Source: Myotis daubentonii (lineage: Eukaryota; Chordata; Mammalia; Chiroptera; Vespertilionidae). Taken from it: a stretch of DNA of 64,000 bases. The notes beneath the pieces are model-generated. The model made no database searches and had not been told where the DNA came from. It saw only the letters and a program-made list of their open reading frames with translations. Location: positions 53,850,093 to 53,914,092 of the forward strand of contig NC_081849.1 in the NCBI RefSeq assembly GCF_963259705.1, given 5' to 3'. The translations under genes were made by a program, and so were the position numbers. This document shows, in pieces, positions 47,176 to 57,824 of this stretch (positions are counted from its first letter, which is position 1; every line of letters starts with the position of its first letter).

Positions 47176-47916
47176 TGCTGGGGTCCCACCCCAGCAGGTC
47201 CAAGGGTCCCCAAAGGTGTGGACGGAGTCGGCGAAGAAGGAATGACACAGAGGCAGCGTTCAGTTGATCAGCATGGTTGGGTTCTCTTGCCTGGTTCTAT
47301 TGCCAGGTTCTGTAGGTTCTCCAGCCAGGTTCTGTAGCCAGGTTCTGTCCAAGATCTTTAGCCAGGTTCTCTCGCTAGGTTCTGTCTCCAGGTTCTGTGG
47401 CCAGTTTCTGTCCAGGATCTTTAGCCATGTTCTCTCGCTAGGTTCTGTCTCTAGGTTCTGTCTCCAGTTTCTGTCCAGTATCTTTTGCCATGTTCTCTCC
47501 AGCGAAGTTCTTCTGTCTCTAGGTTCTGTGTCTAGGTTCTGTGTCTAGGTTCTGTGTGTAGCTTCTGTGTCCTGTTGTCTTGTTACATCTGTATTTATAC
47601 CAGTTGATTCCAATCCTATCAATCTCTATTCCAAAGGTTAGGGCATTTCTTATCTCCATTCCAGGGAGTAAAGATTATGTAGCTTAAGCATGATTGTTCA
47701 TAGTTAAAGTGATTAATTACCCACCTGGCACTTAATTAAGGGGTTTTATTCCCTCCCTAACTTCAGGGGAAAATCCCTACCTGGGGAAACAACCTTTCTT
47801 AGAGAGGTGACCTTGGTTAAAACACATAGTGCCAAGAAGGTGAGCAAACACATTAAGAACAGTATGCCATATATGCCAGGTCCCTTGAAACAGCAAGGAT
47901 GGACCGACTCCCGGCA
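47176..47916 (-). mobile_element. Solo LTR of a class II endogenous retrovirus
   Basis: Bounded by plus-strand TGCTGGGGTC and GACTCCCGGCA, i.e. TG...CA ends. Flanked by 6-bp repeats GTTTCT (47170-47175) and GTTTTT (47917-47922), one mismatch. A TATAAATA promoter element lies on the minus strand at 47592-47599. No primer-binding site or polypurine tract adjoins it, so it is a solo LTR. The LTR end that lies downstream of the promoter (47280-47580) is built of short tandem CCAGGTTCTGT-type units. Confidence 0.85.
47592..47599 (-). promoter_or_regulatory. LTR TATA box
   Basis: TATAAATA on the minus strand, at the matching place in the LTR at 62995. Confidence 0.65.
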
Positions 47917-48562
47917 GTTTTTGAGCTTGTTTGACCTGGAACAAGACCTTTGGAAGCAATTTTAGATAAAAAGCAGAAAGGTACATAGACCCCAATCTGT
48001 TAAAAATGATTACTTTTGAGGACATGGCCAAATCCTTACAAATGAATCCTTCCCAAATCAAGTCCCTATATACTTCTTGTAAGAGCATATTTTTGAAATA
48101 ACTTAATGACAACTCAACAATAATCTTGGTTAAACATATAAAACATATTAAAGGAATCAACAAATTCAACACCAGTCCATACACTATGAGTTCTCTCACT
48201 TTCTATATTTGGATCACAATATAAAAGTAATATGGAATAAAAATGAGGCTTTTTAGAACTGCTGAATAAGTTTTTAAAAAGCCAAGATCAAGGTGAACCA
48301 CATCTGTTGTGAGAAATTCTGCCATGTCAAATCAACAGTGGATTCCAATTGTTAACAAAGTAGTAAAGTAACTATTAGCTCAGGTATTTTAAGTATTGGG
48401 AGGATCAATGCTTTTAGTTAGTCTCTTTGCTTCTGCATGCATGTTTGTTTGCCTAATTTTTGGGGATTTCTCTTAAATAATCACTTTGTTATATAACTAG
48501 ATCAGGAAGTAATTCAAGATAAGAGGTAAATAAATCTTATAAATAATAACTAATTTTCAGTG
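47917..48562. other. Unique sequence, no gene seen
   Basis: A 140-residue minus-strand frame (47777-48199) spans the LTR boundary and is not a retroviral gene remnant that I can recognise. Confidence 0.4.
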
Positions 48563-48719
48563 AGAGAGGAGAGAGGAGAGGGGGAGAGGGGAGAGGGGAG
48601 AGGGGAGAGGGGAGAGGGGAGAGGGGAGAGGGGAGAGGGGAGAGGGGAGAGGAGAGAGGAGAGAGGAGAGAGGAGAGAGGAGAGAGGAGAGAGGAGAGAG
48701 GAGAGAGGAGAGAGGAGAG
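48563..48719. repeat. Purine heptamer array (AGAGGGG then AGAGGAG)
   Basis: About 12 units of AGAGGGG pass into about 9 units of AGAGGAG with the same 7-base period. One strand is purely purine for about 155 bases. Open frames of 88-101 residues here are repeat translations. Confidence 0.92.
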
Positions 48720-48759
48720 CCTTTTGGCCAGGATGGGGAGAGCATGAGGAGGGGCTTTT

Positions 48760-49222
48760 TGGTGAGGAGGAGGCTTGGTTGCCCAAGCAATGGAGGAAGC
48801 CAAGCTTCCTGCCTGCTCTGAGCCAGCTTTGGCCTCCGCTCATGGCAACAAAGTTTCAATTATAAATAAATAAATCCCTGATACCTGCTTCCAGCCAGCC
48901 TCCACTGGGAGCTTGGGTGGCTGGGGGCTGTGGCCAGCCTGCAAACAGCAATCAGCCCCTCACCCAGGCTGGTCACACTCTCATGGGGTGAGGGTCCCCG
49001 CTGGGGGGTTTAGCCAGCCTATAAACTGCCCTCAGCCCCTCAACCAGACTGGCCAGGCACCCCAGTAGGACCCCCCCAACCTGAAGGGGTTGTGGCCAGC
49101 CTGAAAATGGCCCTCAGCCCCTCACCCAGGCTGGCCAGGCACCCCAGCAGGGACCCCCACACTGAAGGGGCTGTGGCCAGCCTGCAAACAGCCATCAGCC
49201 CCTCACCCAGGCTGGCTAGTCA
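48760..49222 (+). mobile_element. HeliBat, 5'-truncated, with four 80-bp internal units
   Basis: Shares GGAGGCTTGG, ATGGAGGAAGCCAAGCTTCC and ACAAAGTTTCAATTATAA with the copy at 961-1327. The GGCCAGCCTG...CAGCCCCTCACCC unit is present at 48931, 49011, 49093 and 49173 (period 80-82 bp). The usual TC...AATAAAAG start is missing; the heptamer array lies on that side. Ends near CTAG at 49216-49219. Confidence 0.82.
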
Positions 49223-49223
49223 C

Positions 49224-49683
49224 TCCTATATAATAAAAGGGTAATATGCAAATTGATCCTAACAGCAGAACAACTGGGAATGACTGGTCACTATGACACA
49301 CACTGACCACCAGGGGGCAGATGCTCAATGCAGGAGCTGCCCCCTGGTGGTCAGTGCGCTCCCACAGGGGGAGCTCTGCTCAGCCACAAGCCAGGCTGAC
49401 GGCTGCCAGTACAGCGATGGTGTGGGAGCCTTTCCCACCTCTTCAGCAGCGCTAAGGATGTCCGACTGCAGCTTAGGCCTGCTCCCCGCTGGCAAGTGGA
49501 CTACCCCGAGGGCTCCCAGGGTGCCAGAGGGATGTCTGCCTGCCAGCTTAGGCCCAATCCCCCAGGAAGCAGGCCTAAGCCAGCAGGTGGTCATCCCCCA
49601 AGGGGTCCCAGACTGTGAGAGGGCACAGGCCGGGCTGAGGGAACCCCCGCCAGTGCACAAATTTTTGTGCACTAGGCCTCTAG
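49224..49683 (+). mobile_element. HeliBat, 460-bp subfamily, complete
   Basis: TCCTATATAATAAAAGGGTA to GCACTAGGCCTCTAG followed by T, 460 bp, collinear with 1328-1787. It again lies just downstream of a member of the other HeliBat subfamily. It holds a perfect 20-bp inverted repeat at 49301-49320 and 49337-49356. The 140-residue plus-strand frame across it is unrelated to any protein I recognise. Confidence 0.93.
49301..49356. promoter_or_regulatory. Perfect inverted CTCF-like motif pair inside HeliBat
   Basis: CCACCAGGGGGCAG at 49307-49320 (+) and CTGCCCCCTGGTGG at 49337-49350, the same motif on the minus strand, 16 bases apart. The surrounding arms match perfectly over 20 bases and could fold as a hairpin. 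Motif match seen; CTCF binding inferred. Confidence 0.55.
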
Positions 49684-49699
49684 TTAAGTTAATAACAAT

Positions 49700-49808
49700 G
49701 TACCTACCTATATAGTTTAAGTTTAAAAAATGTGGCTCCCAAAAGAAATTTCAATCATTGTACTGTTGATATTTGGCTCTGTTTACTAATGAGTTTGCCG
49801 ACCACTGC
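49700..49808 (+). mobile_element. Truncated non-autonomous hAT (3' half)
   Basis: AATGTGGCTCCCAAAAGAAA, GTACTGTTGATATTTGGCTC and GTTTGCCGACCACTG match the 3' end of the element at 28979. The 5' half is absent; HeliBat sequence lies where it would be. Confidence 0.8.
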
Positions 49809-50790
49809 CCTTCCCCAATGAACTTTATCTTTTAGCTTTCTTAGAAAATGCAATTCTCTTTCCTACCTTTATGTTTTTACTTTGGAGGTTCTCTTAGCTT
49901 CCTTCCCCCAATGCACATTCCCTTCTAAGACCTCATAACTGCCTCATTATTTGAGTTTATAGCAATAATTCCTGCATTTGAAGTCTGAGAGTCTATTATT
50001 CTCAATTTTGCTGTTATTTTGTGCTCTTCGTTAGGATGGAACCATTCTTTATATCTCTCCTTTGAGCCTATTTTAGGGCCCTTTAGATATCATCTAACCT
50101 ATTTTTAAAAGTATTCAAATAAAACTACTTACAAGAATTCAATACACTGTATTTATTATTCCAAAAGACTACCTGTAATGCCAGTCTTTCTCAGAACCCA
50201 GTGCCCTACCAATACAGAGTTATACCACATATACACTGAGATATGTGGATTATGTGCTCAGAGGTTGTGAGGACTTTTGTTAATGGGACATTTCAGCAGA
50301 GCCCTTGATTCTATAGGCCTATTACTGCATATGGCTACCCTGAATGCATAGCAAGGGTAGTACTGTTTTGGATAAGCATGAATCTGAGACAGATTAATCT
50401 ACAATTGACATAAGTTCAGAGGCCAAAAAAGAACTAGACTTCAGGGGGAAATCTGTCACAAAGACTAAATTAATGAACTTATTTTGGTATTTATTTTGAA
50501 CCTACAAATAGTACTATTAATTTTTTTTCTGGACCTTTGTGTATGGTTTCAAATGGTTTGGAAATCCCAGTACCTACTAATAAAAAAAAATAGTCTTTCC
50601 AGATGTCCCCATAAGTTATCAAAATGTCCCAGAAATTATTAATATTTCAGGACATTTACAGCTCCTAGATAACCTTTTACACATAGAAAATTATTTGACC
50701 ACCTGCACATATATAGAAAATACGTCATTGTCTATGCTGGATCAGAGGTTGCAAATGTATACGATAGTCAGTTGGTTATAATAGAAAATT
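49809..50790. other. Unique AT-rich sequence
   Basis: Nothing recognised. Confidence 0.4.
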
Positions 50791-50807
50791 TAAAAATAGC
50801 TATGTTT

Positions 50808-51011
50808 GCCCTAGTTGGTTTAGCTCAGTGAACAGAGCATCGGCCTGTGGACTGAAGGGTCCCAGGGTTGATTCTGGTCAAGGGCACATGCCTGGGTTGC
50901 AGGCTCAGTCCAACGTGCAGGAGGCAGCCAATCAATGATTCCTTCTCATCATTGATGTTTCTATCTCTCTCTTCCTCTCTTTTCTTCTCTGAAATCAATA
51001 AAAATATATTT
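50808..51011 (+). mobile_element. VES SINE with target-site duplication
   Basis: GCCCTAGTTGGTTTAGCTCA, GGGTTGATTCTGGTCAAGGG, ATGCCTGGGTTGCAGGCTCA, GATGTTTCTATCTC and CTGAAATCAATAAAAATA. Flanking 17-bp repeats (50791-50807 and 51012-51028) differ at two positions. Confidence 0.94.
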
Positions 51012-51374
51012 TAAACATATCTATGTTTTAAAGTAAGTCTAAGTTCAGCTAGACATGAGAAACTAGACCTAAAAGGTAAAAGCAATAGAGAATTGCTTTT
51101 GGTTCAGAAATCATATTAGATAAAAATGTCTCATTCCAATAAGTCCCAATCAGTTGTTGACTTTGACAATCTGAAACAGTAAGTCATAATATAACTTACG
51201 GTAAATACTGTAATTTTCTGAAATAGAAAAACAGTATAGATATAATATATAGATTAAAACAATGAGTTTATAATGATTCATATGCTGTAGATTTATTTAG
51301 TAATCTTTCTTTTGAATGGTTAGTGGGGTGAAGGGGGTGTCAACAACAAGGTGATAGGAAAGTAGTTCTTGGAA

Positions 51375-51575
51375 GACAAAAGGATCTGTGTTCCAAATCT
51401 AGCTCTGGCATATAATAGGCATATATCCTTGTGGAAAACTACCTAAATTTTTGGTATACTAAAATATCATCACTTATAAAATAGGATTGTAATATTTCCT
51501 TCATAGAGTGATAATGAAGATTAAATAAAATAATATATGCAAATTACTCAGCACTGCGCCAGGCTCCTGGATATT
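51375..51575 (+). repeat. MIR SINE
   Basis: CCAAATCTAGCTCTGGCATA, TCCTTGTGGAAAACTACCTA, CATCACTTATAAAATAGGAT and GCACTGCGCCAGGCTCCTGG in MIR order. Confidence 0.65.
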
Positions 51576-52414
51576 TTTATTATATTACCTCCTCTTTCTT
51601 CCCTTGGTAATAAAAATAATTTAGCTAAAAATTATATTGTGGAAAATAAAGATTTTATTGTTTTTTTAAGGACTAGGTATGGATCATTGTTAACAGCATA
51701 ATAATATAATATATAGATGTATGTATGACCATTTGCTGCCCCGAAGTCTGTCCAACACACATATAATGCAAGTCACATATGCAATTTTAAATTTCCTAGT
51801 ATTTCTATTTTAGAAAATTAAAAATAAACATAGAAAATTAATTTTAATAATGTGTTTAACTTAACCTAATATTTCCAGAATGTTATTTCAACATGAAACT
51901 AATATGAAATATTATTAGGGAGATATTCTACTTTTTTTTGGTACTAACTCTTTGAAATCCATGCTTTTCATACCTACAGCACATCTCAACTCAGAATAGC
52001 CACATTCCAGGTGCTCGACAGCTAACTGTGACCAGTGGCTGCTCTATTGGACGATGCAGACCTAGGTACTTTTTGTGGAAGAAAAAGGGAAGAGGGAGGA
52101 ACCCTGCAAAACTGAGGACTTACTCTGAAAAAGGTTGTTTAATCTGATAGGAAATTGTTCATACTGGCAGGGACTGGGATAGTGTTGACTGAACAAGGGC
52201 ATCTATCAGGTTTCTTACTTTCAAGTGATAGAAACACCTGTGGTCAATTTAAGGAGAACATCAGATTTATTGAGACTATTAGACAGTTAATCTCTGGGAC
52301 TGATGGAGATGGACTTAGAGGCCACCTAGTCCAAGACAAAGTCCATATCATTCTGCAAAACCGGCCCATCAAGACAGCACTGCTGAGAATGGGTCTCTCC
52401 GCTGGAACTGCTTC
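51576..52414. other. Unique or very old sequence
   Basis: 52205-52400 (TTTCTTACTTTCAAGTGATA...) has the look of an ancient repeat that I cannot name. No exon supported. Confidence 0.35.
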
Positions 52415-52672
52415 CACGATCATCCGAGAGATGCAAATACAAACAACAGTGAGGTACCATCTCACTCCTGTCAGAATGGCTGTCATCAACAAATCAACAA
52501 ACAAGCGCTGGCTAGGTTGTAGAGAAAAGGAACCCTTGTGCACTGCTGGTGGGAATGCAGACTGGTGCAGCCACTGTGGAGAACAGTATGGAGTTTCCTC
52601 AAAAAATTAAAAATGGAACTCCCAATTAACCCAGTGATCCCACTTCTAGGAGTCTGCAGTCTTATACTCCAG
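52415..52672 (+). mobile_element. L1 ORF2 fragment
   Basis: Codes for a stretch with TIIREMQIQTT and RYHLTPVRMAV, part of the L1 ORF2 C-terminal region, then loses frame. The DNA continues GAACCCTTGTGCACTGCTGG, TGGAGTTTCCTCAAAAAATT and GTGATCCCACTTCTAGGAGT. It has no poly(A) end, so it is an internal fragment. Confidence 0.85.
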
Positions 52673-55147
52673 AATTTGCCTGGTATACCGAAGGATGCTT
52701 AAGGCATTCACAGTACGACTGGCTCAAGTTGACAGACTGAAATTCTAGCCTGAGATTCCTTGGATAGTTGGTATCTTACAGGTAATTACACACACAAAAA
52801 TGATACAAATCCAGTAAAATTTCCCAGGCCTCCAGATATCTGGGGGTGTTTACTAAGGCATTCCCCTCAAATTCTAAGTGTTCTTTTATACATCCCAGTA
52901 TCTTATCAAATTTAAAGGATTATTCAGATCAACTCTTCCTCCAATGCAGTGATCCCTCTTGATCAGAGTCCCACATGGTGTCATTTAAGAGCATCACATT
53001 GTCCCTCTGTGCGGGTTCATACGCCCCAAGCCATTAATAAGCCCATGGAGTGCTGTGATCTAGGACACATTCTAGAGTATTTGGGTGGTTCCTACGTATC
53101 TTGTGAGTTTACATTATTACACATTGTTTTGCAGTCTAATACATTTTCATCACCACCATTCGATATATGATCAAACAACTAATTTTGAAAAATGCATTTC
53201 AGAATAGTTGTGTTATGTTTCCTTTCCCCTTTTTGCAGTGCTAGAATCAAACTCTAGAGTACTTGAAACATTACTTTGATGATAACCAACCTAATAAATA
53301 TTGTGGGAATCACTTCCCACGGCCTTATGATCCTCTGTTTTGAGGCAGACAGAAAAGTCAGCGACAGTTTTTCCTCATATTTGCTACAAGACAGCTGAAG
53401 AAATCGTATTCACACATACGATTAAGAAGTGTACCCATCCTGAGAGGAGACCAAGTGGAGGGCCCTGAAGACTTGAATCTCTTCTCTGAACAGGTGTCAC
53501 CCAATCTGGGGGCACATTTACAAATGGCATCCTGCTGTCAGCCCATGACACCCGGTTGTTTTTTCTAATCTTCATGGGAAAAGGTTCCATCCGTTGGGAT
53601 AATTGTAGCTTTTTAACACATTTCACTGCAATTAGTGCATGTGCATGTCAGTGTTTTCTAGCAGATTCCCTGATTGAATTGGAGATCGTTTTAGTTCTCC
53701 CCATGATCCGTCAAAGATAAAGAATTTGTTTACTGTAAAGTGCACACCACTCACTCCTATATGCCATCTGCCACACTTAACTGCACAGTGCTACAATCTT
53801 CTAATAATAGCTCTTTGGATTTAAGAAAAATAGTCGGAGGTGTTAATCATACACGCTAAGGGAATATTTACCTCGATCAACCAAGCCTTTACTTCTTGGT
53901 GGGATTTTCATTTTAGTGCATTAAGTTGACACTGTACTTCTATGAAATAGTGCACAGTCAAGTGGGGCTCAGAGAGGCCCCTAAGGGACTGTCATTTAAC
54001 ATAATTTTGAGAGGTGCAAGAAAAGGTGGAAACACCCATGCTTCAGAAAGGAATTTAGATGTTTAACATGGCTTTATTATTAGGTCACAGGTCAAATCTG
54101 TGAAGTCTGCCTCTTCACTGTTTTCTCCTTTTCCTTTCCTCTTTTATGGAAATCTTGGATAACAATGAAGTCCCTCTGGAGCTCATGTTCTTAACTTTTC
54201 TTCACTTTCCAATTGGCTCTCCTTAGCTGCCATATTGGAAAGAGTAATAAACAAAATGATTGTAATGCATTATTAACCAATGGGCCTTAAATATCAACAA
54301 GGCTTTTTTTCAATGAAATGAGTTGCTGAAATTTATCTATCAATGGCAACAATGGACAGATGCTAGAATGCTTAATTTGGTTAGAAGTGCTCAGAGTCCT
54401 TTATACATAATAGCTGCCCTCAGGTAAGCTCTCTATCTATTCTGGGAGAGTCAGGACACTTAAATCTTTTATTTCTAAAAATGAAATAAAACTAACAATA
54501 AAACCACTAACTCACAACCTCTTTACAAAGTGCTGCAGTCTATTGCTCCTTGAGAGTTTTGTTTGTTCATTTGGATAACCATAGAGGACACTGCATGATG
54601 GAGGAGAGCCAGCTGGCTGGACTTGAAGGGCAGGTTGAATCCCTTTTTCAACATTTAATATTTATGTTCTCAAATATATCCCCAAACATTTGAGGATATT
54701 GATGTTACGACTTTATTTTGTTATCTCTGAGTCACTGCGCTGCCAGAGCTCTCACTTAACTAACTGTGATGAAAGAGCATCACAGATAGTCTGTCTCGCA
54801 GAGGACACACTGTAAACTTCTCCCTTGAAATTTATCTTTTGTACTTTGATATTTTTGTTACCAAATGTCCCTTGTGCTCACAACCTTTGGATAAAATGAA
54901 ATTGCATTTGTCTTTACAACCAAATATCATTGGCTTTAAAATCTCACCCAGTTGACTAGCAAGGTTGCCTTTCCCAAACTTTTTCAGGCTCTCCTGGGAT
55001 GCTGACACATGCCCATGAATCAGTTATCTTAGAAGGAATAGAAATTCAGATCTTTTGTCTGCCCCACGGAGGCTGACACCCAGATAGCTTTACCTATCAG
55101 GTACATCCAGTCAATCAGGTGCTTCCAGGTTCATTGGAGACCCATCT
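52673..55147. other. Long repeat-poor stretch
   Basis: About 2.5 kb without a recognised transposon or exon. Repeat poverty may mean constraint, as an inference only. Confidence 0.4.
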
Positions 55148-55155
55148 CCTTAAGG

Positions 55156-55466
55156 CAGTGGTTCTCACCCTTCCTAATGCTGCGGCCCTTGAATACAGTT
55201 CCTCATGTTGTGGTGACCCCCAACCATAAAATTATTTTCGTTGCTACTTCATAACTGTAATTTTGCTACTGTTATGAATCATAATGTAAATATCTGATAT
55301 GCAGGATGTATTTTCATTGTTACAAATTGAACATAATTAAAGCATAGTGATCAATCACAAAAACAATATGTAATTATATATGTGTTTTCCGATGGTCTTA
55401 GGCGACCCCTGTGAAAGGGTCGTTTGACGCCCAAAGGGGTCGCGACCCACAGGTTGAGAAATGCTG
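55156..55466 (+). mobile_element. SPIN-like non-autonomous hAT with palindromic 8-bp TSD
   Basis: Ends CAGTGGTTCTCACCCTTCC and CACAGGTTGAGAAATGCTG form imperfect inverted repeats. Flanked by perfect CCTTAAGG copies (55148-55155 and 55467-55474). Interior landmarks are GGTGACCCCCAACCATAAAA, GCATAGTGATCAATCACAAA, TTTTCCGATGGTCTTAGGCG and GGGGTCGCGACCC. At 311 bp it has no transposase. Confidence 0.92.
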
Positions 55467-56584
55467 CCTTAAGGCAATGAGAGCAGCCTCAGTAGCCCCA
55501 GGAGAGTCAAAGAGATAACACTCAAATGTTCTGTTTCTCCTGGTTCTCAAGTATCACCTGCTGATGCCATTGCTATCACCATTGAACCTCCCACTCTTCT
55601 GGATGCTTTGTCCTGCTCTGAGGTTTCCTTTCAATGACAAGAACATTTATTTCTTCGGTACCACGCTCAGAAGGGAAAGCCCCACAGCCAACTCCTGGGG
55701 TCCCGATATGTATTAGTTATGATGATTTAACTCTTCGGATGTGCACACACAGAGTCATTTCTCCAGACATACCCACAGTGCAATGGTGACTGAATAAGGA
55801 TGGGTCCAAAGTTAACGAAGAAGAGACTTCACAAGTAACAATCTCACCTGGAACACAGGTCCAAACCCTTTCTTTCTTATGGCCCACTTTTAGTCAGAAG
55901 TTCTCATTGTTGTTTTTTTTTTTTTTATTGCAAAAAGACATGATTTTTAATATGGATGGTGAGTTGGCGAGTGGGGAGAAGAAAAATCATGGTCCAAGTT
56001 TATCTACCATGAGACTCCAATTCCCTTATATAAATCTGTGGCATTAAATATATATATATATTGAGGGAGGGTTTTTCCCACTTCCTCTCAAGCCAAGCCA
56101 TAGGGGAAGGGATAATATCACATTTTTACCACTGATTACATCTGAGCAGACTTTTACTCAAGCAAAACTCATTGTTAAGTTTTATCTGTTTTGGGGACTT
56201 AGAATGAATGTATTCATGTTGTTGAAGTATCTGAAAATTTATGATAAGAGGATAGAATGATAGTGTGAAAGCTGGGGTTAGGATCAGAATTGTCATGTAA
56301 AGAATATATATGGACAACAGTTTATTTTTTAAAAAATGGGAATAATAGCATTAATTTAACTTAATGAAAAACAGCCTAACTTAAGTGGTGAAAAGATATG
56401 TAAATTAGGTTGTATGTTTTTCCTGACCCCTTTACTAACCATGTACTCATTATATGCTATACAGCTAATATCTATTTTAATTTTAATTAGGCTAGGTCAT
56501 AGAGCTACCTGGATGGATTAGATACAATCTTTACACCTAAGGAGTTCATAATCAGAAGAAACTAAATCAGTTTAGCACACAGAT

Positions 56585-56586
<2 letters not shown>

Positions 56587-56619
<33 letters not shown>
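56587..56619. repeat. (AC)n microsatellite
   Basis: About 15 CA units. Confidence 0.95.
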
Positions 56620-56623
<4 letters not shown>

Positions 56624-57364
56624 GTACATTGCACATTATCAGGAACTCAAAAAGGGTCTGAGATTTTACTCTACTTAAATGCTTAACAAGTGAGTCTGCT
56701 ACAGTTCTACAGATGCTGACATAAGACATGGGATTCCTGGGTCAGAGAAAAGGACTTTATCACTCACAGCACAGCAGACAGCATGAACTCCATGCTCTCA
56801 TGGATTCCTTCCTCACCCCCGCCAAGTTCTTTGGGGGTGATGTAAATTGGCCCAGGTAGATGTGTGTGCAGGAGGTTGGTATCACAGTGGAGGAACCCTA
56901 AGCGTATGAAGCTCCTAATCTTATACAGAAAGCTGCTAGCAAATTTGTCTCACCTTCACCTAGGTGGGAGACATGATCTTTATGATCAAGAGAGGTAAGG
57001 AAAAACCTGCCTTCTTCCCCCTTGAAGGCAGAGACTATCTCTGTCTTCTAAGAAATTTTGACATACAAGCGTCCTTAAAAAAGATGTTAGAAGCAAAACT
57101 GCCAGTGTCTTTGCTCAAATGGTTAGAAATACTAGATACCCATGGAGAATTGCCTCTCAACACTTATATAATAACAATAACAACAACAGTGTGATATACT
57201 CTCTGGAAGAGTTATGGATACGCCACAGAGGAAGCCACAAGCACGTCAGCCTAAGGGAGTCTAGGAATAAGAGAACATACATTTTTACTTGATATGAACG
57301 GGGGGAAAAAAAATCCAGACAAAGGAATCTTCAGAGGCATGGAAACACGCACTGCTGCTCCAAG

Positions 57365-57379
57365 AGTGCCCTCTAGTGT
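57365..57379 (-). promoter_or_regulatory. CTCF-like motif in unique sequence
   Basis: On the minus strand reads ACACTAGAGGGCACT, matching the CTCF core at all but the first position. It faces the plus-strand motif at 41234. Binding is inferred only. Confidence 0.5.
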
Positions 57380-57824
57380 GTGGAAAGGCGTCGCCTCTTG
57401 CATTTGGCTTTGAGGACTCTCTGCAGCCTGGGAGGGTGATCCAGAGCTCCTGTGGGCACTGTGGGGGCTAAAACCATCGCCCTGGCATACACCTGGGAAC
57501 CTCTTTCTCATGGCTTTAGAATTTATACTACTAAGAGTTTTTCTGACCTTAAAGCCTCCTTGCTGCCTTTTTTGTGTGGGTGTGTGGGTGGGGGGGAGTT
57601 TAAGGGAATTGTGCCTCCTGGGGTTGGAGAACAGAAGACCAGCTTACTGGTTTTGATAGTTTACCCCTCACTGCCTGTAGATTTTATGTGTATGACATGA
57701 AGGTCGGCCCAAATAAATGGGATTATGGAGACAGAATTTTAGAGCTAACATGTCCTTAGAGTTCTTTAATTGTCCCTCCCGTGTTTTCCTTCCCTATTTC
57801 CTTTCTTTCTCAAGCACTTTAACT

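Larger units (their letters stand above)
55475..57824. other. Unique sequence with a dinucleotide repeat
   Basis: No gene seen; (AC)n tract and CTCF-like site listed separately. A T run at 55913-55926 is present. Confidence 0.4.

Noticed and set aside
47264..47548. 94-residue frame with repeating RFC/VLS words
   Set aside because: Translation of the tandem CCAGGTTCTGT region of the LTR.
47777..48199. 140-residue minus-strand frame across the LTR border
   Set aside because: It begins in host sequence and runs into the solo LTR. It shows no retroviral or cellular domain, and the 6-bp duplication at the border shows the two parts are unrelated.
48560..48865. Several 88-101-residue frames rich in Arg-Glu-Gly or Leu-Ser-Pro
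   Set aside because: Translations of the purine heptamer array.
49293..49715. 140-residue frame with overlapping 115-residue frame on the other strand
   Set aside because: Both lie inside a non-autonomous HeliBat. The equivalent copy at 1328-1787 does not preserve them.
52155..52610. 151-residue frame
   Set aside because: Its second half is L1 ORF2 sequence, and the first half is unrelated upstream DNA that happens to stay open.
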